Below are positions 7,026-13,738 of a stretch of 13,929 bases of DNA, one piece after another; positions within the stretch are counted from its first letter, which is position 1; each line of letters begins with the position of its first letter. The stretch is from CAZIPZ01 sp964541075 (GTDB taxonomy: Bacteria; Acidobacteriota; Terriglobia; 20CM-2-55-15). The notes below the pieces were generated by a model. It was not told where the DNA came from. It saw only the letters and a program-made list of their open reading frames with translations, and made no database searches. The DNA lies in assembly GCA_964541075.1 (NCBI GenBank), contig CAZIPZ010000101.1, positions 1 to 13,929 of the forward strand, given 5' to 3'. A program made the position numbers and the translations under genes.

Positions 7026-9344
7026 ATGTCTAGGAATCTGCTACCCCCATTCCTTCAGGCGAAAACACCCGCCCTTATAGCGCTAGTCCTCACTATTACG
7101 TTCTTTGTACTTGCGTTGGATCATCTTGAACTTACGGACGAGGGATGGCTTACCGGTATTGAGAACCTGTGGACCGATGCCAAATTCAAAATGCGCGGCC
7201 CTGAAAGCGCAGGCGCCGAAGTCGTCATCGTGGGTCTGGATGAAAAAACCCTTGCAAAACTTGGCTCTGCAAGGACCTTCGACCGCAACAATTGGGCAGT
7301 CCTGGTGGATAAGCTGTCGGCCGGCTCTCCGAAAGTAATAGGTTTCGACATTACTTTTAATGAGCCTACTACTCCGGAAAACGACCAGAAGTTCGCCGCC
7401 GCAGTAGAGGCAGCCGGGAATGTGGTCCTGGGAGTCTATCTTGATCTGGAAAATGAGACTGGATCACGACGCGAGCTTCAGTCGCTGGACCCCGATACCG
7501 AAGACCTGATCGTTGAAAAGCAAATTTTTCCCGCGGAAAGGCGCATAGCAGGGGCTTCCCGCGATATCAATGCCCTGTTCCAAGGGAAAGATCTTGCGAT
7601 GAACATACCGTCGCTCACCAGAGCAGCAGCGTCAATAGGATTCGTGAACTTTCATGCGGACCCGGGAGGACGCCTGCGACATCAACCACAGTTCATTGAA
7701 TTTGGCGGCAAGCTGTTTCCATCTTTAGATTTGCAATTATTAAGACGATACCTTGAGGCGCCCTCGATTCTCATAGACCTCGAAAATGGTCGCATCAACC
7801 AGGTGCAGCTCGGTGACCACATCATTCCCACCGATCCTTTCGGCCGGTACATGCTGAACTTCAACGGTCGTCGGGGAACCACACCCACAGTTTCCATGAT
7901 TGATGTGATGGAAGGGCGCGTTCCTGCTGATGTCTTTAAAGACAAAATCGTATTGATTGGCGCGCCGGCAATTGGGTTGGCGGACGTGAAGGCGACGCCC
8001 TTTGATCCGGTGACGCCCGGCGTTGAATTGCATGCCAACGTGATCGATAACGTATTACAGCAGGATTATCTCCGGCGTGATGCCTTCGCAAAGGTTGTGG
8101 ATCTTGCGATTATTGTGGTTTTTGGGTTGGTTGTTGGACTTCTGCTTCCTAGGTTGAACGCTTCGCGCAGCATCGTTTACTCGCTTCTCGGACTTGCAGC
8201 TTTCACTGCGTTCAACATCTGGGCCTTTATCCAGCTGCAGTGGCTGTTGAGCTTTGTCTACCCAGGATTGTCCCTAGCTTTTACGAGCGGCGGGGTGATC
8301 CTTTACAAATACATGACTGAAGAGCGGGCTAGGAAAAAGACGAGGCAGACTTTCCAGTATTATCTAGACCAGCATGTCATCGAGCAGGTGATGAATCAGT
8401 CCGAGATGCCAAAACTGGGTGGCGAAAAGCGTGAACTGACTGTCCTGTTCTCCGACATCCGGGGCTTCACAAGCTTTTCCGAGAAGATGGCGCCCACGGA
8501 AGTCGTTCACTTCCTTAACCAGTATTTCGATCGGATGACGAGCGTGATCTTTCAATACAAAGGAACGCTCGACAAGCTGATCGGCGACGCCGTGATGTGT
8601 TTCTGGGGACATCCGATCGAGACGAAAGACCATGCGCTGCGAGGCACTCTAACAGCACTNNNNNNNNNNGTCGAGGATCTTCGCGGAACCCTAGTTCTTC
8701 CCGGGGGAGCAAAGTTCGAAATCGGTATTGGTTTAAACACAGGCCAGATGGTCGTGGGAAACATGGGATCACAAAGCCGCTTCAGCTACACCGTCATGGG
8801 AGACAATGTAAACCTAGGTTCTCGCCTGGAGTCGTTGAACAAATACTACGGCACAAAGATTATTATTTCAGACTCCACGTATGAAGCGGTGAAAGATTTC
8901 GTATTCTGCCGGCAATTGGACACCATCCAGGTCAAAGGGAAATCGCAGGCCGTCACAATTTACGAACCGCTTGGCACGCGTCGCATGGAACCCGACCGTA
9001 GGATTACGTCGCGGCGGGGTCCGATGACGCCTCAGAAGCACGTTGCCAAGGCATACGTCATGACCCGGTTCGGAGAACGCCGCCGGGAAGAGCGCCGGAT
9101 GGGATCGGATCGGCTGATCGTGAAGCCGGAACAGGAAGAGATCGCAACAATGTATGAGCACGCGTTGCTTCTGTATAGGAAAGGTGACTTCGATGCCGCT
9201 GAAATGGCTTTCGATCATGTGCTGTCCCTCAATCCGACCGACGGTCCGTCTAGGCTGATGAAGGAGCGAATTGCAAAATACCGTTGCGAAGTTGCGGGCG
9301 CTGAATCACACTTTGATCCCGTTTATAAGTTCGATGAAAAATAA
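7026..9344 (+). CDS. CHASE2-domain class III adenylate/guanylate cyclase with C-terminal TPR-like segment
   Basis: About 772 residues, counting the N gap. One N-terminal helix (about 15-33) leads to an extracytoplasmic CHASE2 sensor (about 40-350, with VVIVGLDEKTLAKLG and IGFDITFNEPT). Three membrane helices follow (about 357-427), then a cytoplasmic class III cyclase. It keeps both metal-binding Asp (FSDIRGF Asp477, LIGDAVM Asp521), base-binding Lys517 and Thr589 (YTVMGD), and transition-state Asn596 and Arg600. The Lys/Thr pair is the class IIIb pattern, pointing to ATP as substrate and cAMP as product. An Arg-rich linker (DRRITSRRG, GERRREERR) joins to a TPR-like helical pair (about 700-750). 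The product is a homodimeric receptor for an unknown periplasmic signal. FecR follows 29 bases downstream, so the two are probably co-transcribed. The gap is in frame. Confidence 0.95.
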   Translation: MSRNLLPPFLQAKTPALIALVLTITFFVLALDHLELTDEGWLTGIENLWTDAKFKMRGPESAGAEVVIVGLDEKTLAKLGSARTFDRNNWAVLVDKLSAGSPKVIGFDITFNEPTTPENDQKFAAAVEAAGNVVLGVYLDLENETGSRRELQSLDPDTEDLIVEKQIFPAERRIAGASRDINALFQGKDLAMNIPSLTRAAASIGFVNFHADPGGRLRHQPQFIEFGGKLFPSLDLQLLRRYLEAPSILIDLENGRINQVQLGDHIIPTDPFGRYMLNFNGRRGTTPTVSMIDVMEGRVPADVFKDKIVLIGAPAIGLADVKATPFDPVTPGVELHANVIDNVLQQDYLRRDAFAKVVDLAIIVVFGLVVGLLLPRLNASRSIVYSLLGLAAFTAFNIWAFIQLQWLLSFVYPGLSLAFTSGGVILYKYMTEERARKKTRQTFQYYLDQHVIEQVMNQSEMPKLGGEKRELTVLFSDIRGFTSFSEKMAPTEVVHFLNQYFDRMTSVIFQYKGTLDKLIGDAVMCFWGHPIETKDHALRGTLTAXXXXVEDLRGTLVLPGGAKFEIGIGLNTGQMVVGNMGSQSRFSYTVMGDNVNLGSRLESLNKYYGTKIIISDSTYEAVKDFVFCRQLDTIQVKGKSQAVTIYEPLGTRRMEPDRRITSRRGPMTPQKHVAKAYVMTRFGERRREERRMGSDRLIVKPEQEEIATMYEHALLLYRKGDFDAAEMAFDHVLSLNPTDGPSRLMKERIAKYRCEVAGAESHFDPVYKFDEK
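8660..8669. other. Assembly gap (10 N) inside the cyclase gene
   Basis: A second fixed 10-N run. The frame is maintained across it, reading T-A-L before (CT plus N is always Leu) and V-E-D-L after. Class III cyclases usually have a continuous helix here (DHALRA..TAL.M...L), so 7 missing bases would also fit and perhaps better. It lies between the metal site and the base-specifying motif, so it removes no known catalytic residue. Confidence 0.97.
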
Positions 9345-9373
9345 CCGGACATGTTGCCATTCCATTTAATGAG

Positions 9374-10726
9374 ATGAAACGCATCACACAAATTGCACTC
9401 ACCCTTCTTCTACTGATGCTTGCCGGACACACCGTCGAAGCCAAATCTCCCGTTGGTGACATCATCCTCCTCGGGCAAGTCGAACGATTTGGTCAACGTT
9501 TAACGAATGACACTTCTCTTTTTGAGGGAGATTCCATTCGGACGCAAAAAGGAAGCGGCGGCGTCATTCGGGTCGCCCAAGGAAGGCTTGAAATCGACGA
9601 ATCTTCTGAACTCGAAATCGTTCGGGAGAAGCCCCTCAAAATCGTTTTGAAGGCTGGATCGATCGCCTACAACTTTCCTGAAGGAGCGGCGTTCGAAATC
9701 ATCACTCCACAGCTGGAGGTTCGCCCCAATGCAGGGCGCACGAATCTTTCCGGACGTGTGACCGTGCAATCCAAAGAAGACCGTGTTGAAAGCCGTAGCG
9801 GAAGTTATTCAATTGTGGAAAGAGAGGCCAACGGGGCCACGAATCAGTTGGATTCAGGAGAAGCGCTAGTTGCGTCGCTCGTTCCTGCATTGCCTGTTTC
9901 TTTGGCCGCGCCCGCACCGCTGCAGGGTCCATTAGGAAGCGCGCAAATTGCAGTGATCGAAAGTTTTTCTGGTGATGTACGCGTTGCCCGTGCTGCTACA
10001 CCGAATAATCTGGCAAGGGTCACGGCAGTCGGGTTAGGGCTGGCAACCAACGACCGAGTCACAACCCTGCGCGCGGGAAATGTAGACATTCGGTTTACGG
10101 ATCAAAGTCTAATTACTCTGACGCCTGGATCGAGCATTCAGATTCAACAGCAGCCGGCCCCGGTCGGAGTCACACGCAGGATCACACAGTTTATCGGAAG
10201 CATGTGGTTCAACATTCAAAGAGTGACTGGCTCGCAAACTACGCTTCAAACTCCGACGGCCGTCGCTTCGATCCGAGGGACGGAAGGAACACAGGATGTC
10301 CCCAATGAATTTCAAAGCACGCACGCCCTGAACGACGGGATCGAAGAGATCACCGAGGTCGTGACACAACAAAGTGTAACGATCCGCGCAGGGCAGCGGG
10401 TGACTGCGATTCGAGGTATAGGGTTTACACCGATCGTCGCTCTTCTCGCGGCGATACCAAAACCAACCGTTGGCGGCGCCGGCGGCGGAGCGGGTGGAGC
10501 GGCTGGTGGCGGCGCGGCGCCCGGTGCAGCAGGCGGGGCTGCCGGCGGAGCTGCTGGGGGCGCTGCAGGTGCAGGCGCAGCAACGGCTTCGACCGTGTCC
10601 ACAGTCGCGACTGTCAGTGCGGCGACCGCAGCAACCACAGTAGCGGCGGCAGTGCCAACGTTGGCAAGGCCGAATACGCCTTCAGCGAGTTCGAGTGCGC
10701 CATTGAGCAGTCCCGGGGGCGCCTAA
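9374..10726 (+). CDS. Secreted FecR-domain protein with two FecR-like modules and Gly/Ala-rich tail
   Basis: A 450-residue exported protein. Residues 1-23 are a signal peptide (KRITQIALTLLLLMLAG, cleavage near VEA/K). Two FecR-like beta modules follow: about 28-165 (GDIILLGQVERFGQRLTNDT, then FEGDSIRTQ and SSELEIV) and about 190-350 (VIESFSGDVRVARA, then TNDRVTTL, SLITLTPGSSI and ASIRGTEG). The tail from about 365 is Gly/Ala-rich, then Ala/Thr/Ser/Pro-rich, unlikely to be globular. There is no membrane helix after the signal peptide and no sigma factor or TonB receptor nearby, so this is not a classical FecR anti-sigma regulator. Stand-alone secreted FecR proteins often neighbour CHASE2 cyclases; I infer that it may present or bind a signal for the cyclase encoded upstream. 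Only a weak GAG precedes the ATG. Confidence 0.88.
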   Translation: MKRITQIALTLLLLMLAGHTVEAKSPVGDIILLGQVERFGQRLTNDTSLFEGDSIRTQKGSGGVIRVAQGRLEIDESSELEIVREKPLKIVLKAGSIAYNFPEGAAFEIITPQLEVRPNAGRTNLSGRVTVQSKEDRVESRSGSYSIVEREANGATNQLDSGEALVASLVPALPVSLAAPAPLQGPLGSAQIAVIESFSGDVRVARAATPNNLARVTAVGLGLATNDRVTTLRAGNVDIRFTDQSLITLTPGSSIQIQQQPAPVGVTRRITQFIGSMWFNIQRVTGSQTTLQTPTAVASIRGTEGTQDVPNEFQSTHALNDGIEEITEVVTQQSVTIRAGQRVTAIRGIGFTPIVALLAAIPKPTVGGAGGGAGGAAGGGAAPGAAGGAAGGAAGGAAGAGAATASTVSTVATVSAATAATTVAAAVPTLARPNTPSASSSAPLSSPGGA

Positions 10727-10749
10727 GAGCCTAAGAATGGAGAGCCAGT

Positions 10750-12042
10750 CTATCTGACTCTTCTGAAGATATTAAAGCCGATCCGGAAAGCGTCTGTACC
10801 CTGCACTGCGTACTGAGCGGTAGTCATCGGCTCCTGCCTTGAAATGACGAGCTCAAAAGTGTGGCGATATGTACCTTTTTGAAGGCCGATAGACACGCCT
10901 GGCCGATCCTTGAATTCCCCCCTGAAACCGTGCAAACGGGGAATAAACTCGCCTACCAGCGAAACTGAAGGTCTAAAACGAATACCGACTCCAAGACCAA
11001 GAGCGCTCGTGTGATTGTGCTCAGCCCCAAAAACAAACTCGGGAGGAACAAACGTTGCTTCGTTCCTCGTATCAAATGCAAATGTCGGCGCAACCACAAA
11101 TGAAATACGATCCATGAACGTGCGGACAGTCACAAGCTGAAAAAATGAAGAATACCGTTCGTGAAAATTCTTACGTCCCTCTACCCCGCCTCGCACCTGA
11201 ATCGTCACCGGCAAAGACTCGGATTGACGCGTGATCTGCGCGGCTCCGCTGAACTCAACAGTCTTGAAGAGGTTGCTTCGAAATGCGGAAACGGAAATTC
11301 TATCCTTCACGCCAACCTTGACGCCGTAAGCTACGAGCGCGGAACTGTCGAGACCAAAGAAATCGCTGGGGCCGCCTCCTGTGCATTTATCCTTGCCCCC
11401 GAGACAAATGGGCTGCAAAAAGCGATGACCTATCCAGAAATCCGCTTCCCCTGCGTTGAGGGGTTTGCCATTAGGCAAATTGACTACGCTCATACCAAAG
11501 AACGCTCCTTCGTGCGAATAAGCGTCAAGCCCCAAATTGACGTCGGGCGAGTCCGAAGACTTTGTTTCAGCTTGTAGCGGTGCGCTCCGGTCTGACGGAG
11601 GGATAGCCGAGGGTTGCGCTGCCGGTCCCGGCGTGTTGGCAACGCTTCCACCCGCAACTTCCCTGCCGTCAATGGCTCTCTTCTCGACATCGACAAGTGT
11701 GTACCTGGAATCGGTTTGAACAACGACACGCTTATTAGCCGGGTCCGAGAAATGGATTATTAGTGTGTCCGTCACCTTCGAACTTGGATAGATGAAGCGA
11801 TCGGGAAATCGTGCACGGAGAACCGGCGTAATAACCTGTCCTAGAGATTCAAATGCCGAACCAAACTCGTTTCGCTCATCACCGCCTTCGGGACTTCGAT
11901 GGCAAGTGATGCAACCGTCAACGGTTGGACTTCTAAAAGGATCGTTTCGGAATGCATCAAGATAGTCCGGAAAAGCGAACGCAGAAATGCGTGTGCAAAA
12001 AACTAGCGCCATCCATATAGAAATCCGAAAAACAAATCTCAT
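10750..12042 (-). CDS. Exported CxxCH (c-type haem) domain fused to DUF5777-like beta-barrel
   Basis: I place the start at ATG 12042 (430 residues) because GGAGG at 12047-12051 precedes it and a signal peptide follows (MRFVFRISIWMALVFCTRIS, then AFA/F). The frame is open to 12195 but the extra 51 residues would hide the signal and overlap the glycosylase gene. Cys44-I-T-Cys47-His48 is a haem c motif in a context (CHRSPEGGDERNEFG) seen in small CxxCH modules of envelope proteins. A Pro/Ala/Ser linker (about 135-165) leads to a barrel from about 165 with DUF5777-like landmarks: IGHRF, DFFGLDSSALVAYG, VKDRISVSAFRS, AEHNHTSALGLGVGIRFRPSVS, EFIPRLHG, and a C-terminal FRIGFNIFRRVR. The barrel is expected in the outer membrane with the haem domain in the periplasm. 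It converges with FecR, 23 bases apart. The function, perhaps electron transfer, is unknown. Confidence 0.82.
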   Translation of the reverse strand: MRFVFRISIWMALVFCTRISAFAFPDYLDAFRNDPFRSPTVDGCITCHRSPEGGDERNEFGSAFESLGQVITPVLRARFPDRFIYPSSKVTDTLIIHFSDPANKRVVVQTDSRYTLVDVEKRAIDGREVAGGSVANTPGPAAQPSAIPPSDRSAPLQAETKSSDSPDVNLGLDAYSHEGAFFGMSVVNLPNGKPLNAGEADFWIGHRFLQPICLGGKDKCTGGGPSDFFGLDSSALVAYGVKVGVKDRISVSAFRSNLFKTVEFSGAAQITRQSESLPVTIQVRGGVEGRKNFHERYSSFFQLVTVRTFMDRISFVVAPTFAFDTRNEATFVPPEFVFGAEHNHTSALGLGVGIRFRPSVSLVGEFIPRLHGFRGEFKDRPGVSIGLQKGTYRHTFELVISRQEPMTTAQYAVQGTDAFRIGFNIFRRVR

Positions 12043-12106
12043 ACCACCTCCAGAAAATCGATTTTCGAATTGATCCAACTGGACATCCCTGCCAAAACTC
12101 GAAAAC

Positions 12107-12700
12107 CTATTTGAATCTCGCTCGCGAAACATGAGGATTTCCATCCACAAAAAAACGCCATGGCTTGTCTCTGTACTCGCCGGCATAATCAACACCGATC
12201 CTCGGACTTGTCTTAATCCGGCCTTGATTCAGATTTCTATCTTCAATCCAAATCGTTCTGCCAGCAAGACTCTCGCCGTTCAATTCTTTGTCGATCGAGA
12301 AAGCCATACAAACTTTGCCCGGGCCGCTTGAAATGGCAGTTTCCAATTTCGGATTCTTGCGGAGCAACCGCATGGTGTCAATCCCTTCCAGCGGTTCCGT
12401 AGCTCGAATCAAAACAGCAGCGGGATACCCTTCGTCTTCGGTTACGACGTTCAAGCAGAAATAAAATCCATAGATCATGTACACGTACGCGCGTCCTGGC
12501 GGACCGAACATCACTGCCGTGCGAGAGGTATGCCCCTTTGATGCATGGCAGGCCAGATCGTGTGAACCAACATAGGCTTCGGTCTCTACTATTTTTCCCG
12601 CAAGTCTCCGTCCTTCAAGTTTGCGTACAAGAACCTTTCCGATAAGATCCGAGGCGACTCTCAGTGTTGAACGTGCATAAAAAGACCGGTCGAGCTTCAA
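12107..12700 (-). CDS. mpg: 3-methyladenine DNA glycosylase (AAG/Mpg family)
   Basis: A 197-residue single-domain enzyme of normal bacterial length. It removes alkylated purines (3-methyladenine, hypoxanthine) from DNA by cutting the N-glycosidic bond, the first step of base excision repair. The active-site signature is intact: ETEAY with Glu41 (equivalent to the catalytic Glu125 of human AAG), Tyr43, His52 in DLACHASKG, and GRAYVYMIYGFYFCLNVV with Tyr74 (intercalating) and Asn84. SSGPGKVCMAF and the N-terminal FYARSTLRVASDLIGKVLVR also fit. The start is TTG at 12700, chosen because family members start at this point; no Shine-Dalgarno is obvious. It is 64 bases upstream of the DUF5777 gene, which has its own ribosome site, so co-transcription is possible without a functional link. 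Confidence 0.96.
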   Translation of the reverse strand: MKLDRSFYARSTLRVASDLIGKVLVRKLEGRRLAGKIVETEAYVGSHDLACHASKGHTSRTAVMFGPPGRAYVYMIYGFYFCLNVVTEDEGYPAAVLIRATEPLEGIDTMRLLRKNPKLETAISSGPGKVCMAFSIDKELNGESLAGRTIWIEDRNLNQGRIKTSPRIGVDYAGEYRDKPWRFFVDGNPHVSRARFK

Positions 12701-12741
12701 CGTCGTTGCGCCGAGTGAGTACCGATGATGCCTGTGCTTCG

Positions 12742-12771
12742 GATATAAGTCGAACTATAGAAGGGAATCAA
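12742..12771 (-). promoter_or_regulatory. Candidate promoter for mpg
   Basis: On the minus strand TTGATT (12771-12766, -35) is followed after 18 bases by TATATC (12747-12742, -10), each 4 of 6 to consensus. Transcription would begin near 12735, about 35 bases before the TTG start. A run of six T on the same strand overlaps the -35 box but is about 30 bases from the nearest hairpin. Confidence 0.35.
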
Positions 12772-12795
12772 AAAAGGGAGTTGCGTGAATGATCT

Positions 12796-12842
12796 GCGAA
12801 CTGGACAGTCCGCCGGCTGTACGTTCCAGCCAGCGAACTGTC
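12796..12842. repeat. Direct and inverted repeats between mpg and the zinc-ribbon gene
   Basis: GCGAACTG occurs at 12796-12803 and 12833-12840. Between and overlapping them, CTGGA can pair with TCCAG and ACAG with CTGT around a TCCGCCGG loop, and GACAGT 12804-12809 can pair with ACTGTC 12837-12842. The element begins 7 bases past the zinc-ribbon stop (minus strand), so it may act as a 3'-end structure for that gene. The nearest T run on that strand is about 25 bases further, too far for a classical terminator. Confidence 0.4.
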
Positions 12843-12849
12843 TCATCTC

Positions 12850-13059
12850 TTAGGCAGCCTCTGTCTTTCCTCGCACTTGTTTTTTAATCTTCCAGTGCGA
12901 GAAGAGGTACTTATGCCCACATCGGGGACACTGCCACGAGCCCTTTACCGGATCAGCTCCCCGCTCGTGAAACATTTCGACAATCAAATGACAATGAAGG
13001 CACATTGTCGGATGACTGAAGACCATGTCTCCCTTCGCGCTTTTCGCCGCTACTGCCAT
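12850..13059 (-). CDS. Small zinc-ribbon-like protein
   Basis: A 69-residue protein starting MAVAAKSAKG at ATG 13059, chosen because a perfect AGGAGG (13064-13069) lies 4 bases upstream. The frame is open to 13125 without such a site. Two Cys pairs, C20-L-H-C23 and C44-P-R-C47-G-H-K-Y, are 20 residues apart, the classic four-Cys zinc ribbon. His24 and His31 could also bind. A basic C-terminus follows (HWKIKKQVRGKTEAA). C20-L-H-C23-H24 also fits a haem c motif, but there is no signal peptide, so zinc is far more likely. It may bind nucleic acid or protein. I recognise the pattern but not a named family. It lies 149 bases upstream of mpg, with a repeat element between. Confidence 0.75.
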   Translation of the reverse strand: MAVAAKSAKGDMVFSHPTMCLHCHLIVEMFHERGADPVKGSWQCPRCGHKYLFSHWKIKKQVRGKTEAA

Positions 13060-13411
13060 AAAACCTCCTGTTGATTGATATTCGAGGGCTCTTCTCCTCA
13101 GAACACGGCTGCACGCACTCGTCACACAGAGATAGCTATAAGTGCCAAAGTTAGAAAGCGTCCTGCAACTCGCAGCTAAAGAGTACGAACGTGTGAGTTG
13201 ACGTATTAAAAAGGTCGGTGTTTCCTTGCGCCGTCTGAGGTATCTCGAAGGCCCCGCGGGACATTATACTCGAACTAATAGAATTAGCTGCGATGTTAAA
13301 TAGAAATTGCCTTCAATTAGTGCAAATGCTAAGTAATTAAGGTCTAAGCACAGAGTTTTCGGCCTTTTTCCGAGTTCCTTAGATTCTGACCTCAATCAGC
13401 GATTGTCTCGA
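13060..13411. other. Intergenic region between zinc-ribbon and ArsR-like genes
   Basis: There are 352 bases without a credible gene. The left half carries the zinc-ribbon ribosome site and a loose inverted repeat CAACTC/GAGTTG (13166-13171, 13195-13200). At 13253-13260 lies CCCGCGGG, an 8-base palindrome, after which the sequence becomes clearly AT-rich. The right part holds CTAAT-AGA-ATTAG (13275-13287) and a weak promoter-like pair TTGCCT 13307-13312, 17 bases, TAAGTA 13330-13335 with TGC before it. I found no tRNA or known riboswitch. Confidence 0.6.
13315..13338. promoter_or_regulatory. Possible ArsR-type operator
   Basis: AATTA-N14-TAATT forms an AT-rich dyad over 13315-13338, overlapping the spacer and -10 of the weak promoter upstream of the ArsR-like gene. 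ArsR-family repressors typically bind such imperfect AT-rich dyads at their own promoters, so autoregulation is plausible. Only the outer five bases match, and the surrounding AT content makes chance likely. Confidence 0.25.
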
Positions 13412-13711
13412 ATGAGTGAAACTGAAGAACAAGAAGCAACTCTGGACGCTGTTTTCGCTGCGCTAGCCCACCGTTCACGAAGAAGGATCCTTCTCGTCCT
13501 TAGACATAATAGAGGCAAAATGACTGCGGGGGAGATTGCTGAAAGTCTCTCGTGCACTTGGCCAACAACGACTCGCCACTTACATGTCCTGGAATCGGCG
13601 GGCCTCGTCCGAGTTGAAAAAGACGGGCGAGGGCGCACATACCACCTGGAATCTCACCTCATCGTTCAGGTGACGCGAAAATGGCGCCGGTGGTTTGAAG
13701 AGGGCGTGTAG
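13412..13711 (+). CDS. ArsR-like winged-helix transcriptional regulator
   Basis: A 99-residue protein from ATG 13412 (MSETEEQEATLDAVFAALAH). An in-frame TTG at 13403 would add three residues, and neither has a clear Shine-Dalgarno. It is almost entirely one winged helix-turn-helix: LAHRSRRRILLVL, then MTAGEIAESLSCTWPTTTRH, then LHVLESAGLVRVEKDGRGRT as recognition helix and wing. This matches the ArsR/SmtB fold and length. The CxC-type metal motif of true arsenic sensors is absent; the only Cys is in SLSCTWPT. It may therefore respond to something other than metal, or act as a simple repressor. Related stand-alone regulators often pair with an AHSA1-like gene, but here a membrane-anchored protein follows 27 bases downstream, suggesting co-transcription. 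Confidence 0.88.
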   Translation: MSETEEQEATLDAVFAALAHRSRRRILLVLRHNRGKMTAGEIAESLSCTWPTTTRHLHVLESAGLVRVEKDGRGRTYHLESHLIVQVTRKWRRWFEEGV

Positions 13712-13738
13712 TAAGATTTCACGTTTTCGAAGATCCTG

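Noticed and set aside
10312..10638. A 108-codon minus-strand frame rich in Ala and Pro
   Set aside because: It is the antisense reading of the Gly/Ala-rich FecR tail; low-complexity GC-rich sequence keeps frames open.
11161..11577. A 138-codon plus-strand frame opposite the DUF5777 gene
   Set aside because: It is antisense to a well-supported gene and has no domain or ribosome site.
12850..13059. Reading the small Cys-rich protein as a cytochrome c because of CLHCH
   Set aside because: No signal peptide for export, and the second CxxC pair spaced 20 residues away fits a zinc ribbon better.
13130..13160. Possible sigma-54 site (TGGCAC on the minus strand) upstream of the zinc-ribbon gene
   Set aside because: The GG-GC spacing is 8, not 10 bases, so it does not match the -24/-12 consensus.
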